Below, one piece after another: positions 35,592-47,739 of a stretch of 64,000 nucleotides of DNA. The notes under the pieces are model-generated. The model was not told where the DNA came from. It ran no database searches and worked only from the letters and a program-made list of their open reading frames with translations. The translations under genes and the position numbers were made by a program. Numbering within the stretch: position 1 is the stretch's first letter; every line of letters begins with the position of its first letter. Source of the DNA: Tetradesmus obliquus (lineage: Eukaryota > Chlorophyta > Chlorophyceae > Sphaeropleales > Scenedesmaceae); assembly GCA_030272155.1 (NCBI GenBank), contig CP126200.1:868001-932000 (forward strand), given 5' to 3'.

Positions 35592-38500
35592 CTATGACGC
35601 TGCAACAAATTCATCCTTGTACCAGGGGGTGAGGCCCAGTGAGTTGATCATGAAGCCAAGCTTGTTCCAGTCCAGCTGCTTCCAGTTGTCCCAAACAATA
35701 CCGCCAGTGTCGTGGCTGTTTTCGTTGTAGCACCACCACAGCCAGCCTGCCATGGACTGCGAGTTGTAGGAGCGCGCACCGCCCTGTTCACATTTGCACA
35801 GTAGCAGCAGTTCCAAATAACGGACATGCGTCATGTTGCAGCGGTACCAGATGCCCGGTTTTGTGTTGCTGAAGAGAACCAACATGCAGCATGGGTAAAT
35901 GGCAGGTGGGTGCTGGTGTACTTGCTCGAGCTGCTGCAGATATGTAGTTGTCAGCGAGCAGTCTCACGTGCAGCTTCAGTCACATTTGCGGCACTGTTGC
36001 CACTCACCCGTGCGTTGATAAAATCAGCAAAATCTGCCATCCACTGTTTGTCACTCCAATCCGACATGAAGGATCCGGTCTCGCCGATCACAACAGGGAA
36101 GACTGCGCATTTGCCATCATTGCAGTAGCCTTGTGTCTGCAGGTAGCCAAATGCAATCGAGCTCTGCTGCCACAGGGAGTCGCCCAGAAAGCTGGCCTTG
36201 GTGACTGAGGGTGGGTAAACATGGGGCGACATGATGACCTGGGCATGGCATGAGGGGTGAGGTGTATGTGATGTAACAACAAACACAAGTTATATAGGCG
36301 GCTAGAGCGTTTTTGGGTTCAACTGTTGCTGGAAAAACGTGTAGTTGATTGAGAGCAGGTGCTTTGAGCATAGCACAACAACAGCAACAGCATTTAGACG
36401 TTGATGTTTATGCAGAGAGCATTCCTTAGTCCCCTGCAGCATGCTATACCTGCAGAGCACAGGCTGCGCATACCCACCTTGTTGACGTAGGGCTTGGAGA
36501 CCAGCTGACTGAAGAAGTAGTTGGCATCTGAAATACCATACTTTCTGATGATATTTGTGTCGGTGATGAAGCCGTTGCCCCTGCAAACCAAACGCACGCT
36601 TGTACTTGCAGGGGCTGATGCACATATGCAACTGCTGTTGATACAGTTGACTGTACAGGCTGTGCGGTGTTTTCTGGAGGTTTGGCAGCTGACAGAGAAC
36701 AGCCAATAACTTGCTGTAACGATACTCTAAAGCAAAGCTTACCAGTTGAGACCAAATTTGTTCTGTCCTGTGCCTGCACACAACAGGCGGGGCAGTTGCA
36801 AAGAGGCATGACATCAGAGTACAGACAGATGCTGCCGAACAGCATGCAAGGTATGTCTCACCCATTTATATGCTACTAATCTTCACTGCAAATGATTCAC
36901 GCTTGTGAGCCTGCCGCTGTTGCTGCTGCTACTGCTGTATGCAAGCAAGGCTGGCATTGCTGTGCGCACCTTCCAGAATGTACAGCAGCCCTTCTGGCAC
37001 CATGGAATGTAGAGCATCGAGGGTTTCCAAGTACAGTTCACGAGCGCCTGGATGCCCTGAAGAAGGCTCCCACTTGATGCCCATGGAATCTGGCTCGTTC
37101 ATAACATCAATGAAGACTCTGCAAACAGTAGAACAGTAAAGTATTGCCTGCCAGGCAATGCCATGCAGGGAGAAGTGGCCCAAGAGTACTAGGGATGCAT
37201 GTATCTGGTTGGTTAGACTGTAGCACATGTCTGCTTGGTTTGTGACGATGCTCAACAGAGCCCTAATGGACAGTTCCATGCCTTTGCAGCATCACCCACC
37301 TGCCCTTGATGTCTTCCTCCCAGTTGTTCAAAGACTTCACCCTGCTGACAAGGCTTCTCCATTTGCACACAAACTCTTTGACATTGTACGCTTGCGGCTC
37401 TGTGCCCTGCAAAACATAAGCATCCAGCCAAAGTGTTGCATTGATGTAGGCATTTGCGTACGGCACTGCTCTGCCAGTCGTGAACAGCCAAGGCAGGTCC
37501 CATTGACAGTTAGCAGGAAATTGATGTCAGGTTCTGCCAAGCCTCACCATGGGCTGGTAGTCCAGCATGACGTACATCCCTTGGCTGACGATGGTCTGAA
37601 TAGTGTACATCAGCCTTGCATAGGTGCTGGAGGATGGCAGGTAGCTGTACTCATGCGCAGGGTGCGATAGTTGACAACGGGAGTATGGATACTGGCAGGT
37701 GTAAGTACATTTGCCATGTTGCAATCGCGCACATTGTGAGAGAATGCTGCTGCTGCTGCCGCGGCTGCTGCTCACTGGTTTGCTTGCAGCTGCTGCATGC
37801 AGTTTTGGGTGAAGGTGCGCAGACCGCACCGGCCGCCTTCACATTGCTCACTTGTTGCAGTAGCCGCTGTTGCGCTGGATTGCTGCGTTGTTTTGTGGCA
37901 ACTGCTTCTCCGTCCACATGCCCGGTGCCATCAGGCGGCGGCGCTTGTCCTCTGTGCTCATGTCCCAGCACTTGACAGTCTGCGGGCGCCATTGCAATCA
38001 GCATGCCTGTCAGCTTACAGGAGCCTCACACAGACTGTAACCCACTTTCCTGCAAACATTCAAAGATGCATGCCTGCGCACAAGCGTGTATACCACGTGA
38101 TCCACCCACAGCTGCACTTACGTAGTCTTTCGGGTACTGCTCGTCAAGGTCACGGTAGCGGAAAGGCAAGCGAATGATGTTGAAGCCCAGCATCCTGCAA
38201 AGGGGTGCCATGGCAGCAGTCATACACATGCCAGGTCAGCATACCAAGGGTGGCTAAACCAGGCTCACTGTCATGTACACATGGCAAACATACAATTGGC
38301 ACAAGCAGCCCCATGACACTATCATGTGGTGCACTATGCATGCGGTTTCCCTTTTTGACAGGTCCTCGTTGAAATTTGTGCTTGTATGTCGCAGCATGGC
38401 AGACAGCATTTGCTGAACTGCAGAAGACAAAGTTATATGGCAGCCGTGAGTTACTACGGCAATCAAGGTATGCACACTAACCTGAGCTGGTAGACGATGG

Positions 38501-39962
38501 TTGCAAAATCTGTTTGGGCATCTGCACCGCCGTAGTTCAAGCCATCCACCATCTGGCGTGCCTGCAGGAACAGAAGACACAGCTCAACATATAACATGAC
38601 CACTGGTGTAAATACAAGGCAGCATGAAAAGCACTTGTACAAGCTGGGCCATGACAGGTGACAACTGTTGTAGCATGTGCCGTGTAATATACTCACTACA
38701 TTGTAGCCAAACCAGTTAATGCCCCTGAGCTGTACTTGCTCATCAGTCCCAGCAGCCACGATCTGACTGCCACGGATTTCCAAGGGCTTTGGGGGGGTGC
38801 CTCGTGGGGGAGCTGCAGCAACCAACAAAGAGATAGGGCCTTGTAAGTGCCTATTTGTTGGTGTGCACCACACATGCTGCACCTTAACACCGTGAACAGC
38901 ATGATAGCAGTGCTGAGGGTGTTGTTGTTGCTGGCGCTCACACAAGCACTATCGCCAAGCAGTACCCAGCTACCTGGTGCCTGGTTGCCAGTGGGCTCGC
39001 AGCGTGACCAATCATCTGTCTTGTATACACATATGTCACCAGGTGTGGAGCAGCGCTTGCGGTCACCACATGAATCCCATGTGCCAGCATACGTTTCGCA
39101 GGTGTGCGACTCTGTGTAGCGGTCCAAGGGCTCACAGCGCCACCAGTTGTCGTTCTGGCGTGTGCAGACATCCCGGCTGTTGCAGCAATGACCTTTCCAA
39201 GGTACGTTGCAATTGGAGGTGCCGCCAGGGCAGTTGTCTTTGCCACCGCACGCACCCCACGTCTCAATCTTGTTCCAACATGCTGCAGCAGTAGTAGCAG
39301 CATAGCAGCAGCATGACAGCAGCATTAGCATCAGCAGGACTGCAGAAATAGCAGCGCAGGAGATGCAAATGCAACCTCAAATTGCAGCATATGTACACAG
39401 TCGGCTTTGCACAAGCTGCATCCCACCATTGTCCCTGGGTTCGCAGCGCCACCACTGGGGGTTCTGCCTCACACAGACATCACCCTCCTTGCACCGAACG
39501 TTTGGCCATTGGTGGTCGCAGTTGGACGTTCCTGCAGGCGCGACAGTAACAGGCATCAATGCAACAGCAGCATGCCAGTTGGGCAGCAACATGTAGTGGC
39601 AACAAGTGCGTATGCAACCAAGCAGCCTGGCCATGTTCGGATAAGAAAGCCATCCCGCTCGCTCACCACAAGGGCAGAACTGTGAGCCACCACAGTTGCT
39701 CCAGGACTCTGCTGTCCAGCCTGCGTTGCACAACAGTTTCCAAGCGTCAGATATGCAGGGGTGAGAAGCGCGACAGCTGACACATCGGCCTATGGCTGCT
39801 TGGCAGTACAGCAGTAGCGCTACTGTAGCACGAAGGGCCCTCTGCAACCTCTGCTTTGTTGACCCCGCCCTCACTTTGCCCAAGCACGCCTGTTGCTCCC
39901 AACACGGCATAAACAAGCAAAACTCCCAGCAAGGACCTGCACACGGCGTGGAACAATGCCAT
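35592..39962 (-). CDS. Secreted GH5 family cellulase with three CBM1-like modules
   Basis: Fifteen exons: 39875-39962, 39667-39720, 39427-39531, 38974-39282, 38697-38812, 38482-38561, 38122-38194, 37852-37979, 37548-37644, 37300-37406, 36970-37118, 36743-36773, 36478-36580, 36008-36238 and 35592-35783; 1863 bases, 620 residues. A signal peptide (hydrophobic run LLGVLLVYAVLGATGVLG) is followed by three cysteine-rich modules, each ending in W-x-RCEP (residues about 30-183). Their CGG start and QN-x-x-WWRC end resemble the fungal type cellulose-binding module CBM1. The catalytic domain begins with EIRGSQIV...LRGINWFGYN, has IIRLPF, MYVMLDYQP, VMNEPD (acid/base Glu near 394), SPHVYPPS and VIGETGSF (nucleophile Glu near 533), and ends WLWWCYNENSHDTGGIVWDNW. 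This fits an endo-beta-1,4-glucanase; exact substrate unknown. A 31-base exon restores GTGQNKFGLNW. The acceptor of exon 9 is weak. Confidence 0.92.
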
Positions 39963-41591
39963 CGCCGAGACTCAAAAAGCGTCAGCCTGCATTCACGGAC
40001 GCGCAAGCTGCAGCGCCTGGCAGCACATAAGACTTACTTTGACAACATTAGAGCTGTTTTGTGATGCGTTTGCGGGTCAAACAATGCAGAACACCCCTCA
40101 CTGCTCCAGTCGAGCTAGCCACGGTCAACTGCTGTAGCAGTAGCGGTTGCTAGGCGGCCCAGTAGCAAATGCTGAAAAGCTTTTAACAGTTTACACTACT
40201 CTTTTGCTAAGTGAAAACTCTCCCTGACCATTTTGTATCCAGAGCTCAGCTAAGCTGAGCTTGTGGCTTTGCCAAAACCTCGACTTGAACCCTAGGGCCT
40301 GCATTCTCCAATCTGCCCACTTCGCTTTAATGGTTCATTGCTGCAGGAGCTGCGATGCAGTAGTTGCCTTTGCCAATCTGTATTCGTCTCAATAGTTATG
40401 TGCGCTTTACTGCAGCATTATGCTTACCAAAAGGCTGTTGTTGTGCCCAAGGGCCGCTGCCGGCAAGGTTGCTGTGCACTGTTTGCACTTCCCAGAACCT
40501 GTAGCTGTGATTGCATACTGCCATAGTAACGCTTCAGGCTTAGTATCTTCTATAAGATGAGTAGACGTGTGCTAATAATGCTCAGAAGCTGACAAACACT
40601 AATCACAATCAGCCGGCTTTCTGTCATGAGCCACCGTATTCGCCCTGCAGCGACACAATGCCTCGGATCGACGACAAACCCAACTGTCGCCGTAACAGGC
40701 TTAGCTACAGGCAGATGGCAGTCGGTAACTGGCGTGGCTGGGCAATGTTGCAGCTTGGCCGCTACCTGACTGGCCTCACATCAGTGATGTGGACAGCATG
40801 TTGTTCGGCACAGCACCTGTTCTACGCATATGCACTGCTCCCCTGCGCAAGCTGTCCCATGACCGGCATTGTATTTTGAATGCAGCAGCGGGCCTTGAGA
40901 TGAACGATCATTCATGCAGCTGGCAAAAGGGCTGTCCAGTCAGCCCTGGCAGCACTTGCTGAACGTCCTCATCGTTCAGTCAGATGTCTCAAAAGCATCA
41001 CACCAAACCAACTACATGTTGCAGGCACAGGCAGAGCCACCTATGCTGCACACAGCTGTCTGCAGCAATTGAATATGCAACCATACGTAACTTAGCGAAG
41101 GTTGCTACACGCAGGACTATGCGACAAGTATGGTACAGGTGTTACGCTGCAGGATGACACACACTGGTGCCTCAGAAAGACATATCTCTTGTCATCACAA
41201 AAGCAACAATTTGCTGTCCTGCAAAGGTTTTAAAGCAAGATAACATCATACTTGACAGATCCTGTCAGGCCAGGTCCACAGCACCTGCCAAATAGCAGAG
41301 GAAGGCACCTCCTGGGCAAAGATGTAAGCCGAACATGACAAGCAGACGCCAGCCGGTTCCATCCGGATCCACAACAGCAAGTATGCCACTTTACACCCAG
41401 CCCCACTCGTACATAACACGATCCAAAAACATCTCAGCAGTTCACTGCAGCATGCTGTACCTCTCGATCAGTGGCTGCCGCCGTCTGCCACGACGTGTGG
41501 CACAACGCAGGGCACAACTGCAGCAGCTGGTGCAACCGGCCACACGCTAGCTGGTGACCACTACAGCCGTGCACCCAATGGCAGCGCCACA
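39963..41591. other. No gene recognised; spacer between GH5 and antiporter genes
   Basis: This should contain the cellulase promoter and the antiporter 3' end. A minus-strand TGTAA word near 41385, about 200 bases after the antiporter stop, is a plausible polyadenylation signal. No other coding signal is apparent. Confidence 0.5.
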
Positions 41592-44500
41592 CTAGTTGTC
41601 GCTTGGCAACCGCTCAGCTGCTGCCTTGAATGGACTTTCTATTCTTGGTGACGTCCCCGTCCCTGAACCAACACCTGGCGCACCCTGGCTGCTGCTGGCG
41701 ACTGCCCTTGGTGCTACAGCAGACAACACTGGGTGTGTGTGTGCTGATGCAGGAGCTGGCACATTTGTGCTGCCTACACTCTCCAAGGCCATGCCCTGCT
41801 CCACGTCTCCTAGTGGCGCGTTGTTATTGTTGCCAGAGCGTGGGCTGGTGCCTTGCAGGACAGCTGCAGCTACAGCAGCAGCCTTGGGGCTCACACCCTG
41901 CACTGTGCCGTCTGAACCGCTGCCATGACGCTCCATTGCACTGCCTATCCCTGTGAGGGACAGCCGCACCAGCTGGTCAGCTGCAGCTGCAGTGATGGCC
42001 GGCTGCCGGCTGCGCAGCGCTGCCGAGTGCAGCATCTGGCGCACAGTGAGCTGGCGGGGACCCACATCACGAGATATGGCCTGCAGGAAGGCAGCAACAC
42101 ATATGGGTCTGTAAATGCTTGCTGCTGGTTTGAAGGATGTGCCTGAGCTACAGTCGGCTTGCAAGCGCATCCTAAGCAACACGCCCTACACTTGCATGCA
42201 CAGCAGGTTGAATGCTGGCCAACATCTCATCATCACGCTGCGTGCACATACCCCAGAGCTTTGGCAGCACTTGCCAAAAACCGCCACCCACCTCCTGCAA
42301 GTCCATCACTGCATCGCACAGCCCCTCATCCTTGGCCTGCTGCCCGTGCCCTTCCATGACCAGCGTCACCAGCTTCTCAATAGCATCAAAGTACTCGTTG
42401 ATCTTTGTGTGGTCGTCCCCCATTCGCAGGTCCTGCAGGACTGCAATAGGGTCCAGGTGCACAGGCCTGCAGCACCGGCAAGAAACACAGGAACAACCCT
42501 TCAAAGTTGAACGTTTTGTCAGGACATAACAATCGCAACACTGGCTGGACATCGCTTCACACCATGCCAATTTTCGGTGCTTGCTGACGTCATGCGCACA
42601 TATGACAAATGGCACATGGATCTTGGCTCGGGCAGGCTGATGGGTTGTGCTGTCACTCAGCTGTGCCATGCTTTGCTCTGCCGACAAGACTACAGCATGC
42701 AGCATGTGCTCAACCCCAACCGCGCTCTACGTACCCATGCCCAAGGCCCAGGGGATGCTGCTGCTGCGTCATCATCGTCCCAAGGGATTGCTGCTTGGTG
42801 AGGGCTCTGCTCATGCTGCGAGACGACCTGTACAGGCCAGCCTCATCTTCCTGCAAGCATGCAGGTGCACCACAAACACTCTCAGATGCTGCAACAGCTG
42901 TAACACGACATGCAACATGCTTGCAGGAATGCGTAGACTACAGCACCTGTAGATTAAACGCGAACAGTTGCTGAAAGCATGTGACAGGTACGTTGCAACG
43001 TCGAGTGCAGTGTGCTGCGAAGCTGCATCACTGATGATATATGGATGTGACAGGTCAGCACTGAAACAAACTCCAGCAGCCGCTGTCATCATCAAGAGCT
43101 GAGGCACAGAACATCAAGCAGCACTCACCGACTTGTCTAGCAGCACTGGCGCCAGCCAGAACACCATCGCCGTGCCCAGTGTAGCACAGATGATGATGGC
43201 AAAGATGCCAGTTGCCAGCAGGTCCGATCCCCACTGCACCCACTGCTCGTAGTTGGGGTCATTGACCATGGTCCGGTTTATCAGCGACAGCGGCACTGCT
43301 GACAGCGAAGCTTGCACTGTGGCCTTGGGCGTCCAGGCAACAGCATAGAACAGCTGCTCCTTCCAAGTGTAGCGCCGGCGGCCCATGATAAAGTAGGTGA
43401 TGATGGTCCGCAGCACCAGGCCTTGCAGGATCAGCATACACACACAACACATGGTTAGTAAGCCAAAAACAAAGCATAGTCGTTGACGCCAAGTCCAACA
43501 GCGCTCGAATGGAGCACTGGCAGTATGCATGCACGCGACCAAAGGCACACAGCTATTAGTCAACACGCAGCACAGCAACACCTGGTTGGCCTGCATACCT
43601 GTGCACACCACCAGCAGCGACTTGGGGATGGTGCCTTGCGGCAGCTCAGCAAACACAATGGATGTGCCGATGGTAGCAAACAGCATGGGCTCCATCACCC
43701 AGTTCCAGACCTGCGTTGGCAAACACATGACTAAGGCTCACGTCATGCATGTCATTGTCATGCAGGCAGCAGCAAGCAGGTATATGCCATGACAGCGTCA
43801 GACCCAGCGATGTATAATTTGCCAGAGCCTGCAGGAAAGGTCCCCGGAGCTCCTATGCACACTTGTCAGCTTGCAGGACAGCATCTCCCTGCAAGACTGT
43901 GCTGCCGGCACGTGGTGTGTTGCATTTGAACTGTCCTGCAAGGCCCCACGAGGACACATGGCTGTGTCCTGCAAGTGCCTAGTGGCACCCAAAGCTGAAT
44001 TACAACACCCATGGAAGTGCATCTGCTGCATGCCCTCAAAACCCCAACGCCTGGAAGCTGCAGCTCAGCCCTGACTGCTCACCACTGCTGCCACACGCTC
44101 AATGTCGGCTGAGTAGCTGTTATTCGGCCCCTGTGACAGCCTGCCTGGTTTGCCATGCTCCCACATGTAGCAGGTGACCAGGCCCACTGTAAGGCTGCCC
44201 AGGGCACCCCCAGACAGCATGTCAAAGTACTCCAGGAAGAACATGATCAGCAGCGCTGCAGTGGCAAGCGCAGCAGCAGAAAACAAAGGCATGTCAAAGG
44301 CTGCACCAGCAGCACCACAGCGCAGCACTGGGTGGCACGGTACGAGGGAGACAGCAGCAGATTGCTGTTCCTCCTCTCGCTCTGCCTCTCAAAGCCCAGC
44401 ACTGCTCACCAGCGCTGCACTTGCCGCTAAGCAACATCCACAAAGCAGTATAAAACAACATGACCGCTTCAGAAGCACAGCGCTGTCATCTGCCCACCAC

Positions 44501-47044
44501 ATTTTAAGCATCACGTGTCAAGCATGATCAGCGTAGTGATGTTGAGCAGCTGCCTGTGCGGCACTGCATGGCTCACCTGCCCCGTAGATGCCTATGAGCC
44601 GCTTGTACTTGTTGTTAAAGATGCGCGTGCAGCCCAGCACGCCACCCGCAATAATGCCACCCCCCATGCCAAACAGCACCTGGCAGCCAAGTTGCAAGCA
44701 GCAAGCGGCAAAAAAAGATTTGCAGTCAGGTCATCCACAGGTCAGGACAGCAACGCCGGTGACGACATCAACCAATATGCACAGCAGAGACACCTGCAGG
44801 ACTGTGCAGCAGTCTGCTTGCTGTGCAGTGTCTCCTTACCCACCTGGTGCTGTCATATTCTGGTTTAGATGCAGCAGCACGAGCATTCACCACACAGTGC
44901 ATACAACTGCGTACACAAGAGCCAAGAGCCTGCAGCAAAAAGCACAAAGTGCATACCAGTGCAACAACGCCGCAGCTGTGGCCGCCACCCACCTGCAATG
45001 GGCCGCTCGCTATCTGCCATGCTGCGTTCTCCCCTGTCGCAATCGCAATGTTGACAAAGATGCTGAACCCGGTGATGGCAATGATGTCATCAAAGCTTGC
45101 AGCGATGACAACAGTAGAAGGGATGCCCTTGTTTGCGCCCAGGCCCTGCTTCTGCAGCTGGAACATGGCGGGAACAACTAGGCCAGGCCCTACTGCCTTC
45201 AAAATGAACCCAAGGCTCAGCGCTAGCGGGAACGGCATGTGGAAGACCGCTGTGGCGACTCCTGCATCAAAAATGGCCTCTGTGACGCCAGGCAGGAACG
45301 CCAGCCGCAGCGCTGGCCACTTGTACAGTGACATGGTCTGCAGGCAGCAGATAAAAGCGTTGACGACAATGAGCAATGAGCAGGAGTGCGCCTGAAGACA
45401 TGTTGTGGCGAGGTATAAACAGCACGCACGTGCTTCACCAAGTTGCAAGCGCACACCTGCTGACAAGCATGATCTGGTTCGCCTGCTGAGAAAACAGCCT
45501 TGTTGCAAACGCGCGCTCGCGCAGCGATGCATGCTTGTGCCTGAGTCCCACCTTGAACTCCAGCTCAAGGCCGCAGCGCAGGAAGATGGTGGCGAGTGCC
45601 GCTGCACGCATCTGCACGCCCCACTTGTCAGGAAAGGCCTCCACCACGCCACCAGGCACATTAGCCAGCAGCAGCCCTGTACCCAGCATGCCCACCACAC
45701 GAGGTATGCGCAGCTGCACGCGGAAGCAGCAAGGTAAAAGCAGTGACTTAAAACAAAGGCATCAGCAGCAGCAAATCATCAATGTGATTGTAGCGCTTCA
45801 CTGTTGCGACACACAAGTAGCCCACAGCAAACAATGGCAAGCGACAGTCACAGCACTTGTGAAGCCCCCGCACGGCCAGCATGCATGCACAGCTGCATCG
45901 CCAGAAGCCATGCGTAGCAGGCTGTTGCTGCCCTGCTGCTGCTGCTCAGGCTTTTCATTATGCTGTTGCATTGAAGTACAGCCAGCTGCTGCAGCATTGG
46001 CTGGCTATACTGCTGCACTGGATGTACTGCTGCATTGTGTGTACCGACGTATCAGCTGGATGTACTGCTGAGCTGCTGCTGCTCACCCAGTGTGCAACCT
46101 CTGCGCCCACCACCGAGCAGATCCAGATGACCAGCGTGGCAAAGGCTGGGCTGCCTGGCAGGAAGGCTTTGCCAATCGCAAACACCAGCACTGCAAGAGC
46201 AGCACCCACGGCAAATGCATGTTATGTGTCAGCTCTGGCAAAACACTGCATAACCTGCCATACTTCTGACGGCAGTGCCAGGCAGCTGCTGTTGTTCCCG
46301 GAGGATTAGGCCGCTGCTGCTTATGTTCACTGCTGTCTGCTGGCACCAGGACTGCTTGGGATTTAAGAACAGGATCTATTGTGATCGTACGATTAATGCA
46401 CTTGCATGCTGAGGTACTGCATGCCTGCGCAGCTGAGTCGCAGCCCGCCTTTTAGCAGCTGAGTCACAGCCCGCGTTGTTAACAGGGGCAATGCATGCCA
46501 CCCAGCAGCAACACTGTTGCATAGAAGACTGTCCAACACATCAACCGCTGCCATCTTGCTGGTGTCCTAGCTGCCCTATGACAACTCTGCATCCATTCCA
46601 GGGCAATGTTGGGCAAGGCTGCAGCACTGCGGCTGCAGTAATGCCTGCAGGACATCCCATGTGTGCCCACCAGGCTGCTGCCTACCTCCATAAACCACAG
46701 CAGCCAGCAGCAGCATCTCCAGGCTGACAGAAATGCCTGCAGCTCAAAGAAACAAGAGTTTAAACCTTTGCATGCTGCTTTTATATGCAAACTGCTGGCG
46801 CATGGTGCATGCTGCTTGCTGCTGCTGTTGCCGCTGCTCTTCCTGCTGCGCCGCCCTTTGCAGCCCTACCTGATGCGGTAGCAGGCTTCCAGCGGTCAAT
46901 CTTCAGCCTTACATGGCCCATCAGGGTGGTGGGCTGTGACTGGGGGATAGCTTGGGAGCTGCGACGGCCCGTTCGGATCCTGAGCTCTGTGCTGCCCCCG
47001 TTCATGCTGCTGTCCACTGTTCCATCTTGCTTCGAGCCTGCCAT
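41592..47044 (-). CDS. Na+/H+ antiporter, NHA/SLC9B type (CPA2 family)
   Basis: Twelve exons: 46870-47044, 46686-46736, 46087-46190, 45552-45713, 44993-45337, 44577-44679, 44083-44255, 43599-43710, 43129-43421, 42735-42850, 42292-42466 and 41592-42080; 2298 bases, 765 residues. After a hydrophilic N terminus of about 60 residues come the antiporter helices: RVVGMLGTGLLLANVPGG, FILKAVGPGLVVPAMFQLQ, ASFDDIIAITGFSIFVNIAI with the ion-binding Asp pair at 247-248, and RTIITYF followed by FYAVAWTPKATVQASLSAVP. This order matches animal NHA2 (SLC9B2) and bacterial CPA2 exchangers, which swap sodium or potassium for protons. A cytosolic tail of about 260 residues (exons 10-12) starts after VLLDKS, contains QDLRMGDDHTKINEYFDAIE and is Ser/Gly-rich at the end; no known domain was seen in it. 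Direction of transport and membrane are not readable from the sequence. Confidence 0.9.
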
Positions 47045-47739
47045 GTTGCCAGCTGCGTACAGCCTATCACCACGGGATCAACATGCTCACAAGCGTCGAC
47101 AAAGACCGTTTGCACGTGCAGCAGGCAGCTGCCAAACCTGGGCCTGCTGTGGCTGGTGGTAAATAAGCTTGACGTAGCACAATCAAGAATGCGCATCTGC
47201 CAGAACAGTGTAATTTCTAACTGAATGCCCCTGCAGTCATCAAACGTCACAGTTCCGTTGCGTTTTGGGTGACGTAACCCAAAGAAGCTGTTGCGACTTG
47301 TTCCCGTCACTATGCATTCCGTCAGGGGCGCTTCCGGGTCGGACTCGTCTGCTGGGGGCTTTCTTGATCATCGCATTAGCAGAATGGATGCGGGGGCTGC
47401 CGTGCAGCTGGCGAGACGGCTAGTTTGACGGTACATTCAGTTGGCGTACTGCTCGCAGCCTGATGCACGGATCACATTCACACCATGAGTACTGGGACCC
47501 TTACCAACATTACAGAGAGCAGGTTACATACACAAAGCACACACTCCTGGTTCATAGCAGGAGAGTGCTGTACAACTGCAACATCGTACACACACTGTGC
47601 ACAACTGTGACATTTGTGCTGCCGCAGCGGCTGCTGGTACATTGCAAGCGGCCAGCACTGCAGCAAGTGCCGCCGCGTTTCCTGCACACCACAACGCAGT
47701 TCCTTCGCCACTGCCACTTGACTGCTAGACACAGGTTAA
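47045..47739. other. Spacer with antiporter promoter and GET3 3' end
   Basis: No gene is visible. Minus-strand TGTAA words near 47524 and 47510, about 215-230 bases after the GET3 stop, are plausible polyadenylation signals. The right-hand gene is therefore expected to end here, with the antiporter promoter to its left. Confidence 0.5.

Noticed and set aside
44768..45700. 310-codon minus-strand frame
   Set aside because: It contains one genuine antiporter exon (44993-45337) but otherwise reads introns and another exon in a wrong frame.
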